From NCBI GenBank assembly GCA_020161665.1, contig JAIUPA010000006.1, positions 193,583 through 229,781 on the forward strand: 36,199 nt of DNA, in the 5' to 3' direction. Positions 1-7,869 of the stretch are shown here, piece by piece. The translations under genes and the position numbers were made by a program. Under the pieces are notes generated by a model. That model worked only from the letters and a program-made list of their open reading frames with translations. It was not told the origin of the DNA and did not search any database. Source of the stretch: Pseudomonadota bacterium. GTDB taxonomy: Bacteria > Pseudomonadota > Alphaproteobacteria > Rhizobiales > Rhizobiaceae. Every line of letters starts with the position of its first letter. Within the stretch, counting starts at the first letter, position 1.

Positions 1-1232
1 GTGTCGTCGGCGTCACCTCTGCCTGGTATCTGGCCCGCGCCGGTCATGACGTCACCGTCATTGACCGTCAGCCTGCCGCTGCCCTTGAAACAAGCTTTGC
101 CAATGCGGGCGAAATCTCGCCCGGCTATTCCACGCCCTGGGCCGCCCCCGGCATTCCGCTGAAAGCCGTGAAGTGGATGTTCCAGAAGCACGCACCGCTG
201 GTCATCCGTCCGAAGGCCGGTCTTGCCGCCTGGCGCTGGATGGGCCAGATGCTCGCCAACTGCACGGAAAGCCGCTACGCGCTCAACAAGGGCCGCATGG
301 TGCGCGTTGCCGAATACAGCCGCGACTGCCTGATGGCGCTGCGTCAGGCCACCGGCGTGCAATATGACCACCGCACGCAGGGCACGCTGGAAGTGTTCCG
401 CACCCAGAAGGCACTGGATGGTGTTGCCAAGGACCTCGATATATTGCGGGACGGTGGCGTTGCCTTCGAACTGCTCGACCGTGACGGTTGTGTCACCGCC
501 GAACCGGGCCTCAAGGACGCCGCCCATAAGCTGACCGGCGGCCTGCGCCTGCCCGGCGACGAAACCGGCGATTGCCACATGTTCACGACCGCGCTGGCCG
601 CCAAGGCCGCCGAACTCGGCGTCACCTTCCACTACAACACGCAGATCCTGCGCACCCGCATGGAAGGCAACCGCGTCGTCGCCGTCGAAACCTCGATGGG
701 CGATGTCGAAGCGGATATCTTCATCGGCGCGCTCGGCTCCTACACCCCGGCCTTCCTGAAGCCGCTCGGCCTTGATCTGCCGGTCTACCCCGTCAAGGGC
801 TATTCGATCACCGTTCCGGTGGTCAATGAGGCCAAGGCTCCCGTCTCCACCGTCATGGACGAGGCCCACAAGGTGGCCATCACCCGCCTTGGTGATCGTA
901 TCCGCGTTGGCGGCATGGCCGAAATCGCCGGTTTTGAAATGGACCTGCCGAAGGCCCGTCAGGAAACGCTGACCCACTCGGTCGAAGACCTGTTCGGCGG
1001 CGCGGGCGACCAGTCTCAGGCGATCTTCTGGTGCGGCCTGCGCCCGATGACGCCGGATGGCACCCCTGTGATTGGCCCGACCCGTATCGAAAACCTCTGG
1101 CTCAACACCGGCCACGGCACGCTCGGCTGGACCATGTCCTGTGGCTCGGCGCAGGTGCTGGCCGATATGATCTCCGGTCGCAAACCGGAAATCGAAACCT
1201 CCGATCTGGCGATCAGCCGCTACGCGGCCTGA
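1..1232 (+). CDS. dadA: D-amino acid dehydrogenase small subunit (DadA), 5'-truncated by the window edge
   Basis: This FAD-dependent, membrane-associated quinone oxidoreductase deaminates D-amino acids, classically D-alanine, to 2-oxo acids and ammonia and passes electrons to the respiratory chain. The open frame (codons from base 3) runs in from the left edge, so the start codon and about 7-10 residues, including the first glycines of the FAD-binding GxGxxG, are missing. The first visible residues read [14 protein letters not shown], followed by VTVIDR, the end of the Rossmann beta-alpha-beta. The DadA-typical [13 protein letters not shown] comes next, and [16 protein letters not shown] lies near the C-terminus. 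The 409 visible codons fit the usual length of about 416. No alanine racemase gene is visible, though it could lie to the left. An Lrp-type regulator gene converges on it, which fits Lrp-family control of dad genes in other bacteria. The family call is firm; the true substrate range is inferred. Confidence 0.95.
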   Translation, partial: VVGVTSAWYLARAGHDVTVIDRQPAAALETSFANAGEISPGYSTPWAAPGIPLKAVKWMFQKHAPLVIRPKAGLAAWRWMGQMLANCTESRYALNKGRMVRVAEYSRDCLMALRQATGVQYDHRTQGTLEVFRTQKALDGVAKDLDILRDGGVAFELLDRDGCVTAEPGLKDAAHKLTGGLRLPGDETGDCHMFTTALAAKAAELGVTFHYNTQILRTRMEGNRVVAVETSMGDVEADIFIGALGSYTPAFLKPLGLDLPVYPVKGYSITVPVVNEAKAPVSTVMDEAHKVAITRLGDRIRVGGMAEIAGFEMDLPKARQETLTHSVEDLFGGAGDQSQAIFWCGLRPMTPDGTPVIGPTRIENLWLNTGHGTLGWTMSCGSAQVLADMISGRKPEIETSDLAISRYAA

Positions 1233-1248
1233 GCATAGTAGGAAATAT

Positions 1249-1280
1249 CTGAAACGGTTGCCCTGAAACCTCCGTTTCAG
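1249..1280. other. Inverted repeat after dadA
   Basis: CTGAAACGG (1249-1257) is matched by CCGTTTCAG (1272-1280), a perfect 9-bp stem with a 14-nt loop, 17 nt after the dadA stop. There is no T-run, so it is more likely part of the 3' end structure, in tandem with the next hairpin, than a terminator alone. Confidence 0.55.
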
Positions 1281-1282
1281 AC

Positions 1283-1330
1283 ATGCCGGGGCGGGCCCAT
1301 CCATCCACCCGCTCCGGCATCCCTCTTTTC
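1283..1330 (+). terminator. Probable dadA terminator
   Basis: ATGCCGGGGCGGG (1283-1295) pairs with CCCGCTCCGGCAT (1308-1320) with one G-T wobble, giving a 13-bp stem. CCCTCTTTTC follows, a short T-rich tail in the dadA direction. It lies between the convergent dadA and lrp genes, so it may also stop lrp transcripts, but there is no T-run on that side. Confidence 0.6.
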
Positions 1331-1341
1331 AAAGGCAAAGC

Positions 1342-1800
1342 TCAGCGCGGCTTTTTCGCGCTCAGCACGTTGCGGATCGAAAACGAGGAATGAATGCGCG
1401 AAACACCGGGCAGCGAGGAGAGGATTTCCTTGTGAATGCGCTCGAAGTCCTGCGCGCTTTCGGCCTCCACCCGCAGGAAGTAATCCGAATCCCCGGTCAT
1501 CAGATAGCATTCGCGAATTTCCGGATATTTGCGCACCGCCGACTCGAAGCGGTTCAGATATTCCTCGGTCTGCCGGTCGAGCGTGATATGGACCATGACG
1601 GCAATGCCATCCCCACCCGCTGCACTCGCGACAATCGCCGTATAGCCGCGAATAATGCCTTCCTGCTCCAGAATATGAATACGCCGCAGGCAGGCGGACG
1701 GCGAAAGCCCCACCTCTTCCGCCAGTTTGGCATTGCTCATGCGCGCATTAAGCCGAAGCAGACGGATGATGTTGCGGTCAATGGCATCAAGGCCGGACAT
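1342..1800 (-). CDS. Lrp/AsnC-family transcriptional regulator
   Basis: A 152-residue protein with the standard Lrp plan. An N-terminal winged helix-turn-helix (about residues 5-60; LDAIDRNIIRLLRLNARMSN, then LAEEVGLSPSACLRRI) is followed by a RAM/ligand-binding domain (about 65-145; CYLMTGDSDYFLRV). Lrp-family proteins bind DNA as dimers or octamers and sense amino acids. I chose the ATG at 1800 because GGAG lies 8 nt upstream and the sequence then begins MSGLDAID as in the family. A longer frame to 1863 adds 21 residues unlike the family. The gene converges with dadA and is divergent from the 3-hydroxy acid dehydrogenase gene, with a 175-bp shared promoter region. It is a natural candidate to control one or both from an amino-acid signal, but no operator was identified. 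The specific ligand is unknown. Confidence 0.9.
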   Translation of the reverse strand: MSGLDAIDRNIIRLLRLNARMSNAKLAEEVGLSPSACLRRIHILEQEGIIRGYTAIVASAAGGDGIAVMVHITLDRQTEEYLNRFESAVRKYPEIRECYLMTGDSDYFLRVEAESAQDFERIHKEILSSLPGVSRIHSSFSIRNVLSAKKPR

Positions 1801-1975
1801 GGAAAGGCTCCGCTGCGCTGCCGTCCGGCGCGCCATTTCGGCTTGCCATCCGCAAAAGGTCACTTAAAACTTCGGGGACGGACCGAGAAGACATCTCTGT
1901 CACCCCATGAGAGGCGCAATCCCTGCCCCGTTTCTCGCATACCCGCCAACGCCTCGCAACCACAGGAAACAACGC

Positions 1976-2725
1976 ATGACCAGAACCGTTTTGATCACCG
2001 GAGCCACCGCCGGATTTGGCGCAGCCAGCGCCCGCCGCTTTGCCCGCGAAGGCTGGAACGTGATTGGCACGGGCCGCCGCGCTGAACGCCTTCAGGGCCT
2101 GAAGGATGAACTGGGCGACGCCTTCCACCCCGCTGTGTTCGACGTGACGGATGAGAAGGCCATGCTGTCGGCCATTGCCGATCTTCCGGAAAAGTTCAAA
2201 GGCATCGATCTTCTGATCAACAATGCCGGTCTGGCGCTCGGCACGGCGGCTGCTCCGGGCACCAGCCTCGATGAATGGAAGACGATGATCAACACCAACG
2301 TGACGGCCCTCGTTACGCTGACGCATCATCTTCTGCCCGTGCTGATCGAGCGAAAGGGCGCGATCATCAACCTCGCCTCGGTCGCCGCCACCTACCCCTA
2401 TACGGGCGGCAACGTCTATGGCGGCACGAAGGCCTTCGTGCGCCAGTTCTCGCTGGGCCTGCGTTCGGACCTCCACGGCAAGGGCGTGCGCGTCACCTCC
2501 ATCGAGCCGGGCATGTGCGAAACCGAGTTCACACTGGTGCGAACCGGCGGCAACAAGGAAGCTTCCGATAACCTCTATCGCGGGGTCAACCCGCTGAAGG
2601 CCGAGGACATCGCCGAAACGCTCTATTGGGTGGCATCGCTGCCGCCACACATGAACATCAACACGCTGGAAATGATGCCCGTGCATCAGTCCTTCGCAGG
2701 CTTCCAGGTCTTCCGCGAAGACTGA
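1976..2725 (+). CDS. Short-chain dehydrogenase, YdfG-like NADP-dependent 3-hydroxy acid dehydrogenase
   Basis: A classical SDR of 249 residues. The cofactor motif TGATAGFG spans residues 8-15, NNAG 82-85, and the catalytic set is Ser135, Tyr148 and Lys152 (YGGTK). Two arginines after the second beta strand (GRRAER, 33-38) suggest NADP(H). The sequence, especially the MINTNV and YGGTKAFVRQFS stretches and the C-terminal PVHQSFAGFQVFR, resembles E. coli YdfG, which oxidises L-allo-threonine, serine and other 3-hydroxy acids and reduces malonic semialdehyde. The ATG at 1976 is preceded by AGGAA at 9 nt spacing; an upstream in-frame ATG at 1907 lacks family support. Its stop codon directly abuts the stop of the opposite-strand dehydratase, with zero spacing. 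Its position among dadA and a threonine dehydratase suggests hydroxy-amino-acid breakdown, which is inference. Confidence 0.88.
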   Translation: MTRTVLITGATAGFGAASARRFAREGWNVIGTGRRAERLQGLKDELGDAFHPAVFDVTDEKAMLSAIADLPEKFKGIDLLINNAGLALGTAAAPGTSLDEWKTMINTNVTALVTLTHHLLPVLIERKGAIINLASVAATYPYTGGNVYGGTKAFVRQFSLGLRSDLHGKGVRVTSIEPGMCETEFTLVRTGGNKEASDNLYRGVNPLKAEDIAETLYWVASLPPHMNINTLEMMPVHQSFAGFQVFRED

Positions 2726-3700
2726 TCAGAGGAAACGCTCAAGGGCAGCGCGAAAGATCGCGCTGTCCGCATTGCCGCCAGACGCAATGGCGATCACCGC
2801 ATCGCCTGAAAGCCCCTCGCGGCGGAAAAGGGCCGCCGCCAGCGCCACGGCACCGCCCGGTTCGATCACCACTTTCAGCCGCGTGAATGCCAGCGCCATG
2901 GCCTGCATCACCTCGTCCTCGCTGACCGCAAAGCCCGGACCACATAGGCGCTTGAGAATGGGGAAGGTAATGTCGCCCGGCTGCGGCGTGATGATCGCAT
3001 CACACAGCGACCCGGAAAGCCGCGCATTGCGCCGGATTTCACCTGCCTCAAGCGAGCGCGCCGTATCGTCAAACTCTTCCGGCTCGCAGGGCTGAACCAC
3101 GAGGCCCGGCGCTTTCGCCTCAAGGGCAAGGGCCACACCGCTTGTCAGCCCGCCACCGCCGCAGGGCACCAGAACGGAACCGGAAGCAATGCCTTCTTCC
3201 GCCGCCTGCTCGGCGATTTCCAGCCCCACCGTCCCCTGCCCGGCAATCACCAGCGGCTCATCGAACGGCTTGATCAGTGTCAGCCCGCGCTCGGCAGAAA
3301 GGGCGGCGCCGATGGCATCACGGTCGTCGCGCGCCCGGTCGTAAAGCACCACCTCCGCCCCATAGGCGCGGGTATTGTCGATCTTGAGCTTCGGCGCGTC
3401 GGACGGCATGACGATAACGCACGGCACGCCGAAAAGCTTTGCCGCCAACGCCACACCTTGCGCGTGGTTTCCTGAGGAAAAGGCGATGACACCGCGCTGG
3501 CGCACCGCTTGGTCCAGCCCGGAGAGCGCCGACCAGCCGCCGCGAAACTTGAACGAGCCGGTATGTTGCAGGCATTCCGCCTTGACGAAGACGCGCCGCC
3601 CGGCGATCTCATCGAGAAAGGGAGACGACAAAAGAGGCGTGCGTCGGGCGCGGCCATCAATACGCTGGGCGGCGGCTTCAATCATGGCAAGGCTGGTCAC
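2726..3700 (-). CDS. PLP-dependent threonine/serine dehydratase, catabolic type (TdcB/serine racemase-like)
   Basis: A fold-type II PLP enzyme of 324 residues that would convert threonine to 2-oxobutyrate and ammonia, or serine to pyruvate. The PLP-binding lysine is Lys51 in TGSFKFRGG. SSGNHAQGVALA follows, and the phosphate-binding PCGGGGLTSG is intact. There is no C-terminal ACT-like regulatory domain, so it is not the biosynthetic IlvA form of about 500 residues. Serine racemases and threo-3-hydroxyaspartate ammonia-lyases have the same size and motifs, so substrate is open. The start is GTG at 3700, with AGGAG 6 nt upstream. A much longer open frame extends upstream through the kdsD antisense strand but is spurious. 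The gene is divergent from kdsD and end-to-end with the hydroxy acid dehydrogenase gene. A perfect palindrome 72 bp upstream of the start may be its operator. Confidence 0.88.
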   Translation of the reverse strand: MTSLAMIEAAAQRIDGRARRTPLLSSPFLDEIAGRRVFVKAECLQHTGSFKFRGGWSALSGLDQAVRQRGVIAFSSGNHAQGVALAAKLFGVPCVIVMPSDAPKLKIDNTRAYGAEVVLYDRARDDRDAIGAALSAERGLTLIKPFDEPLVIAGQGTVGLEIAEQAAEEGIASGSVLVPCGGGGLTSGVALALEAKAPGLVVQPCEPEEFDDTARSLEAGEIRRNARLSGSLCDAIITPQPGDITFPILKRLCGPGFAVSEDEVMQAMALAFTRLKVVIEPGGAVALAAALFRREGLSGDAVIAIASGGNADSAIFRAALERFL

Positions 3701-3771
3701 GCAACGCTCCTGGAATTGATCATCTGTCAGAGCGCGAAATTGCGGCGCGCAAGGTCCCGTGGCAAGGCCAT

Positions 3772-3790
3772 CATTGTCACCCTGACAATG
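3772..3790. promoter_or_regulatory. Perfect operator-like palindrome between dehydratase and kdsD genes
   Basis: CATTGTCA-CCC-TGACAATG is a perfect 8-bp inverted repeat with a 3-nt centre. It sits in the 210-bp divergent region, 72 bp upstream of the dehydratase start and 121 bp upstream of kdsD. It has the size and symmetry of a dimeric regulator site, and each arm contains TTGTCA, which could also act as a -35 element. The cognate regulator is not known. Confidence 0.45.
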
Positions 3791-3910
3791 GAAAAGAAGC
3801 GCTTGCGACACCGCTTCCCTTGCCTTTTTGCCTGAAATGGTGGCATTACCCCCTCCGTTGAGGCGGTTTCGATCCGGCTCGACTGCGGACTTGACCTTGA
3901 GAAAGACCCG

Positions 3911-4867
3911 ATGATGAGCACGCCGCTGGACACCGCGCGACAGACCATTCGCAATGAGATTGAAGCGCTGGAGGCCATGATGGGCCGCCTCGACAGCAAT
4001 TTCGAGAAGGCGGTGGACATCATCATGGAAGCGCGCGGTCGCGTCATCGTCGCCGGCATGGGCAAGTCCGGCATCATCGGCCAGAAGATTGCCGCAACGC
4101 TCGCCTCCACCGGCACACCCTCCTTCTTCGTTCATCCGGGTGAGGCTTTTCACGGCGATCTCGGCATGATCAAGCCCATCGACGTGGTGCTTTTGCTTTC
4201 CAACAGCGGCGAGACGGAAGAGGTCGTGCGCCTCCTGCCCTTCATGCAGCATCAGGAAAACCGCATCATCGCCATGACCGGCAATCCGGCCTCGACGCTG
4301 GCGCGTAACGCCCATGTGGTGCTGGATGTGTTTGTCGAGCGCGAGGCCTGCAACAACAATCTGGCCCCCACCAGTTCCACGACGGCAACGCTGGTGATGG
4401 GCGATGCGCTCGCTATCGCCCTTTCGGAAAAGCGCAACTTCCGACCGGAAGATTTCGCCCGTTTCCATCCCGGTGGCAGCCTTGGCCGCAAGCTGTTGAC
4501 CCGTGTGCGCGACATCATGCGCCACGACAACCTGCCGGTCTGCAAGAGCGATGCAAACTTCCGCTCGATCATCAATGAAATCGGCGCGGGCCGCCTTGGC
4601 CTCGTGCTCGTCATGGAAGACGACAATCTCTGCGGCATCATCACCGATGGCGATGTGCGCCGCGCCTTCGACCGCTTCGAGGATATTACCGCCGTCACCG
4701 CCGACATGATCATGACGCGCACACCCAAGACGATTGCCGACGACAAACGCTTTGCCGAAGCCGAGCAGGACATGCTCAACAAGAAGATCAATTCGCTGGT
4801 CGTGACCAATGCCGAAGGCAAGGTGGTCGGCGTTCTGCAGATCTACGACGTCAACCGCAAGGGTTGA
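3911..4867 (+). CDS. kdsD: Arabinose-5-phosphate isomerase (KdsD/KpsF/GutQ family)
   Basis: This enzyme interconverts D-ribulose 5-phosphate and D-arabinose 5-phosphate, the first step toward Kdo for lipopolysaccharide. The 318 residues form an N-terminal SIS sugar-isomerase domain (about 1-190; VIVAGMGKSGIIGQKI and LLLSNSGETEEV) followed by two CBS domains (about 205-260 and 270-318; GIITDGDVRRAFDR). Lys52, Glu104, Glu145 and His186 line up, with a constant offset of seven, with the key residues Lys59, Glu111, Glu152 and His193 that I recall for E. coli KdsD. The start is ATG 3911 or ATG 3914, preceded by the purine-rich GAGAAAG. No other kds or capsule gene adjoins it, so LPS Kdo rather than capsule is the likelier role. 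A hairpin and palindromic repeats follow the stop. Confidence 0.92.
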   Translation: MMSTPLDTARQTIRNEIEALEAMMGRLDSNFEKAVDIIMEARGRVIVAGMGKSGIIGQKIAATLASTGTPSFFVHPGEAFHGDLGMIKPIDVVLLLSNSGETEEVVRLLPFMQHQENRIIAMTGNPASTLARNAHVVLDVFVEREACNNNLAPTSSTTATLVMGDALAIALSEKRNFRPEDFARFHPGGSLGRKLLTRVRDIMRHDNLPVCKSDANFRSIINEIGAGRLGLVLVMEDDNLCGIITDGDVRRAFDRFEDITAVTADMIMTRTPKTIADDKRFAEAEQDMLNKKINSLVVTNAEGKVVGVLQIYDVNRKG

Positions 4868-4895
4868 AAAAAGCCGCGCCCCGAAAGGCGCGGCC
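4866..4895 (-). terminator. GC-rich hairpin after kdsD, copy 1 of a duplicated hairpin
   Basis: GCCGCGCC (4873-4880) and GGCGCGGC (4887-4894) form a perfect 8-bp stem around CCGAAA. On the minus strand the stem is followed by TTTTTT (4872-4867), the form of an intrinsic terminator for transcripts coming leftward from the ABC operon. On the plus strand it begins 5 nt after the kdsD stop but has no T-run. Confidence 0.6.
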
Positions 4896-4930
4896 CAGAC
4901 TGCTGACAAAGATCGCGAACCTCTCCCATC

Positions 4931-5004
4931 GTCATGGTCGGGCTTGACCCGACCATCCATAAGTCTTTGGAACCATGGATCCTCGGGTCAAGCCCGAGGA
5001 TGAC
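4931..5004. repeat. Bipartite palindromic intergenic repeat of the alphaproteobacterial type
   Basis: Two 30-nt arms (4931-4960 and 4975-5004) are inverted copies of each other, separated by 14 nt. Each arm is itself a hairpin with an 8-bp stem: TGGTCGGG/CCCGACCA with loop CTTGA, and TCCTCGGG/CCCGAGGA with loop TCAAG. The arms differ only at two paired dinucleotides (GG/CC against CC/GG), so each hairpin keeps its own pairing. Translated, the repeat yields the familiar spurious peptide MDPRVKPEDDE found across Rhizobiales genomes. This marks it as a dispersed non-coding repeat. Any function is unknown. Confidence 0.8.
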
Positions 5005-5038
5005 GAAAGTGGGGAGGCAAGGTTTGTCATCAACCTCA

Positions 5039-5061
5039 GCTGCGCCCCGAAAGGCGCGGCC
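5039..5061. repeat. Second copy of the GC-rich hairpin, next to the ABC operon stop
   Basis: These 23 bases match 4873-4895 at 22 of 23 positions, giving the same stem and CCGAAA loop with one stem mismatch. The copy lies 8 bp from the stop of the ABC ATPase gene and has no T-run. The two copies flank the bipartite repeat as direct repeats. Confidence 0.65.
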
Positions 5062-5069
5062 ATTGATCG

Positions 5070-5864
5070 TCAGCCAATCAGCAAGGCATCGTCATCGATG
5101 GTCTGGCCGCGAATGCGCCGGAACATGGCGATCAGGTCTTCGACTGAGAGGTCCTTGCGGCTGTCACCGGCGACATCGAGAACAATCTCGCCACCATGCA
5201 GCATCACCGTCCGGTCACCATAATCGAGCGCCTGACGCATGGAATGCGTCACCATCAGCGTCGTCAGCTTGCGGCTTGAGACCACGCGCTGCGTGAGGTT
5301 CATGATGAACTCCGCCATGCCCGGATCAAGGGCGGCCGTGTGTTCGTCAAGAAGCAGAACATCGGAGCCCGCAAGCGTGGCCATGATGAGCGAAACCGCC
5401 TGCCGCTGACCGCCCGAAAGCAGGTTCATCTTGTCGCCCAGACGGTTTTCAAGGCCAAGGTTCAGCTCGGCAATGCGCTCGCGAAAGGCGGCACGGCGGC
5501 TGGAACCAAGCGCCGAGGAAAGTCCGCGCCGTTCACCGCGACGCGCGGCCAGCGCAAGGTTTTCCTCGATGGTCAGCGCACCGCAGCTTCCCGTCAGCGG
5601 GTCCTGAAAGACGCGCGCCACGCGGCTGGCGCGGGCAGCGGTTGCCTTGCGCGTCACATCCTCGCTGCCAATCGTCACCTTGCCGGACGTGGCAATCACA
5701 TCACCGGCGAGAACACCAAGCAGCGTGGACTTGCCCGCCCCGTTGGAGCCGATCACGGTGACGAAGCTTCCTTCCTCGATGGTGAGGTTGACGCCGTTCA
5801 GCGCCTTCTTCTCAAGCGGCGTGCCGCGACCGAACACCACTTCAATCGTGTCGAGTGAAATCAT
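5070..5864 (-). CDS. ABC transporter ATP-binding protein (COG1101 type)
   Basis: The cytoplasmic ATPase subunit of the importer encoded by this and the next two minus-strand genes. The 264 residues hold Walker A GSNGAGKST (39-47), a Q-loop at RVFQDP, the signature LSGGQ (149-153), Walker B VLLLDEHTAALD with Asp173-Glu174, and the switch His207 in MVTHSMRQAL. The Walker B sequence, with His after DE, and the pairing with a COG4120 permease and a COG2984 binding protein place it in the family that includes the streptococcal tryptophan importer TrpXYZ. It starts 3 nt after the permease stop and so is certainly co-transcribed. It is the last gene of the unit. The hairpin at 4866-4895 with its minus-strand T-run could end the transcript. 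Confidence 0.9.
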   Translation of the reverse strand: MISLDTIEVVFGRGTPLEKKALNGVNLTIEEGSFVTVIGSNGAGKSTLLGVLAGDVIATSGKVTIGSEDVTRKATAARASRVARVFQDPLTGSCGALTIEENLALAARRGERRGLSSALGSSRRAAFRERIAELNLGLENRLGDKMNLLSGGQRQAVSLIMATLAGSDVLLLDEHTAALDPGMAEFIMNLTQRVVSSRKLTTLMVTHSMRQALDYGDRTVMLHGGEIVLDVAGDSRKDLSVEDLIAMFRRIRGQTIDDDALLIG

Positions 5865-5867
5865 GGC

Positions 5868-6743
5868 TTACGCCCTCCCCTTGCGAAGACGCGGCAGGAC
5901 AAGCGCCACAGTCACGAGAACCGCCGTCACAAAATTGAGGTCGGAGGCCTGAAGCCCGATACCATCAATGGAAAGCGCGAGCTGAATGGCGATGCGGTAA
6001 AGGATCGAACCGATCACGCAGCCAATCAGCGCGAAAAGCAGCGTGCGCGCGCCAAACAGCGTTTCACCGATGATCACGGCAGCCAGACCGACAACAATGG
6101 TGCCGATCCCCGAGGTTACATCCGCAAAGCCGTTCGTCTGGGCAAAGAGCGCGCCGCCAAGCGCCACAAGGGCGTTCGAAAGCGCCATGCCGAGATAGAT
6201 CTGCCGGTCCGTGTTCACGCCCTGCGCCCGCGCCATGCGGGCATTGGCACCAGTGGCACGCATGGCAAGCCCGGCATCGCTTTCCAGAAAGCGCCAGACG
6301 AGAATAAGCGCGATTACTGCCAGAACACCGACGAAGAGCGGCCGCACCAGATAGTCCCGCAGGCCCAGACCGAAGAACGGCGAAATCATCGTATCGGCAT
6401 TGATCAGCGCCACATTCGGCTTGCCCATCACCCGAAGGTTGACGGAGAAAAGCGCGATCATGGTGAGGATCGAGGCCAGCAGGTTGAGAATGCGAAACCG
6501 CACATTCAACATCGCCGTCACCACGCCCGCCGTCGCCCCGGCCAGCATGGCAACGAGCGCGGCAAGCCACGGATTGACGCCGGCCACAATCAGCACTGCC
6601 GTCACCGCTGCCCCCAACGGAAACGAGCCATCGACCGTCAGGTCGGGAAAATCGAGAACGCGAAAGGCGAGATAGACGCCCAGCGCCACGAAGGCATAAA
6701 CGAGGCCCAGCTCAACGGCCCCCCAGAATGCGATGAGACTCAA
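5868..6743 (-). CDS. ABC transporter permease (COG4120 type)
   Basis: An integral inner-membrane subunit of about 291 residues with roughly eight hydrophobic segments spread over its length. These include FWGAVELGLVYAFVALGVYL at the N-terminus and FVTAVLVTVALVLP near the C-terminus. Such permeases resemble branched-chain amino acid permeases but pair with one ATPase and a COG2984 binding protein. The TTG at 6743 is taken as the start because AAAGGA lies 7 nt upstream and the product begins MSLIAFWG. The ATG a few bases upstream is out of frame and stops after three codons. The gene lies 82 nt downstream of the binding-protein gene, with a terminator-like hairpin between, and 3 nt before the ATPase gene. 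The substrate cannot be read from the sequence; an amino acid or small aromatic compound is plausible. Confidence 0.88.
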   Translation of the reverse strand: MSLIAFWGAVELGLVYAFVALGVYLAFRVLDFPDLTVDGSFPLGAAVTAVLIVAGVNPWLAALVAMLAGATAGVVTAMLNVRFRILNLLASILTMIALFSVNLRVMGKPNVALINADTMISPFFGLGLRDYLVRPLFVGVLAVIALILVWRFLESDAGLAMRATGANARMARAQGVNTDRQIYLGMALSNALVALGGALFAQTNGFADVTSGIGTIVVGLAAVIIGETLFGARTLLFALIGCVIGSILYRIAIQLALSIDGIGLQASDLNFVTAVLVTVALVLPRLRKGRA

Positions 6744-6757
6744 ACCTTCATCCTTTC

Positions 6758-6787
6758 AGACAAGAAGCCCCCGCCGATGGCGGAGGC
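6758..6787 (-). terminator. Terminator-like hairpin between binding-protein and permease genes
   Basis: On the minus strand GCCTCCGCC pairs with GGCGGGGGC around an ATC loop (6787-6767, one T-G wobble), followed by TTCTTGTCT. It could terminate part of the transcripts or protect the 3' end of the binding-protein message, giving more binding protein than permease, as is common in ABC operons. Confidence 0.5.
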
Positions 6788-6825
6788 TCAGGAGCGATAC
6801 GACAGATTGGGATCGAAGCGAAGAC

Positions 6826-7779
6826 TTATTCGATGATCTTCGTGGCGCGCTTCAAAACGGCTTCCGGCAGGGCAACGCCCATGGCCGCCGCCGCCTGCTT
6901 GTTGACGACGAGATCGGTGCCCACAGCCACCTTGACCGGGATATCGCCAACGTTCTCGCCCTTCAGCACGCGAACGACCACATCGCCGGTCTGCTTGCCG
7001 ACATCATAATAGTTGAAGCCGAGGGCAGCGAGCGAGCCGCGCGCAACCGAGTCCGTATCCGCCGTGAAGAGCGGCAGCTTGGCTTCACCGGCTACCGTCA
7101 CCGCACCTTCCAGCGCCGAAATGATCGTGTTGTCGGTCGGCACATAGATCGCGTCAGCGCGACCGACCAGTGCGCGGGCAGCGCCCTGCACGTCTGCCGA
7201 CTTGGTGGCAGCCGATTCCACAATCTTGAGGCCAGCCTTTTCGGCTTCGACCTTCAAGACGGCGAGAAGCGAAACGGAGTTGGCCTCACCGGAATTGTAG
7301 AGGAAGCCGATGGTCTTGGCCGACGGCAGGATTTCCTTGATGAGGGCCACGTGTTCAGCGACCGGCGACATGTCGGAAAGGCCCGTCACATTGCCACCCG
7401 GCTTGTCCATGTTCTTGATGAGCTGTGCGCCAAGCGGATCGGAAACGGCGGTGAAGACCACCGGAATGTCGTGCGTTGCCGACACGACGGCCTGCGCCGA
7501 AGGCGTGGAGATCGGCACAATCACATCGGGACCGTCACCGGCGAACTGGCGCGCGATCTGGGCAGCGGTTGCCGGGTTACCCTGTGCCGACTGGTAGGTG
7601 AACTTCAGGTTTTCGCCTTCCTTGTAACCGGCAGCGGCAAGGGCGTCTTTCACGCCGTCACGAACGGCATCAAGGGCCGGATGTTCAACGATGGCGGTCA
7701 CCGCCACCGAAACGTCGGCAGCCTTGGCGGGAAGGATGAGGGCCGCGGACGCGGCAAGGGCCAGAATAAGGGCGCGCAT
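6826..7779 (-). CDS. ABC transporter substrate-binding protein (COG2984, TrpX-like)
   Basis: A periplasmic solute-binding protein of 317 residues. The N-terminus MRALILALAASAALILPAKA is a clear signal peptide, with likely cleavage after AKA. There is no lipobox cysteine, so the mature protein is soluble. The mature part has the ABC_sub_bind family pattern: VEHPALDAVRDGVKDAL near the start, SAQGNPATAAQIARQF, a central AIYVPTDNTI, and the C-terminal KVAVGTDLVVNKQAA. The ATG at 7779 is preceded by a purine-rich AGAGAGA. It is the first gene of the importer operon, so the promoter should lie in the 90 bp before it, after the livK-like stop. Family members bind tryptophan or other amino acids; the ligand here is unknown. 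Confidence 0.9.
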   Translation of the reverse strand: MRALILALAASAALILPAKAADVSVAVTAIVEHPALDAVRDGVKDALAAAGYKEGENLKFTYQSAQGNPATAAQIARQFAGDGPDVIVPISTPSAQAVVSATHDIPVVFTAVSDPLGAQLIKNMDKPGGNVTGLSDMSPVAEHVALIKEILPSAKTIGFLYNSGEANSVSLLAVLKVEAEKAGLKIVESAATKSADVQGAARALVGRADAIYVPTDNTIISALEGAVTVAGEAKLPLFTADTDSVARGSLAALGFNYYDVGKQTGDVVVRVLKGENVGDIPVKVAVGTDLVVNKQAAAAMGVALPEAVLKRATKIIE

Positions 7780-7869
7780 GGGATATCTCTCTGAATGTGT
7801 GTCTTGTTTTGAGGATCAGAGGCCGGTCCTGCCGCATGAGATGCCGCCGGACCAGCCCCGTATCCCTTT

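Noticed and set aside
3701..4960. Minus-strand frame extending the dehydratase upstream across kdsD
   Set aside because: The extension is antisense to kdsD and the repeat. Family alignment and the AGGAG site support the GTG at 3700.
4866..5061. CRISPR array or transposon ends as explanation of the repeats
   Set aside because: There are only two hairpin copies and one bipartite palindrome, with no regular spacers, no cas genes and no transposase.
4934..5223. Short ORFs reading MVGLDPTIHKS and MDPRVKPEDDE
   Set aside because: These are translations of a dispersed palindromic repeat, known as spurious proteins in many alphaproteobacterial annotations.
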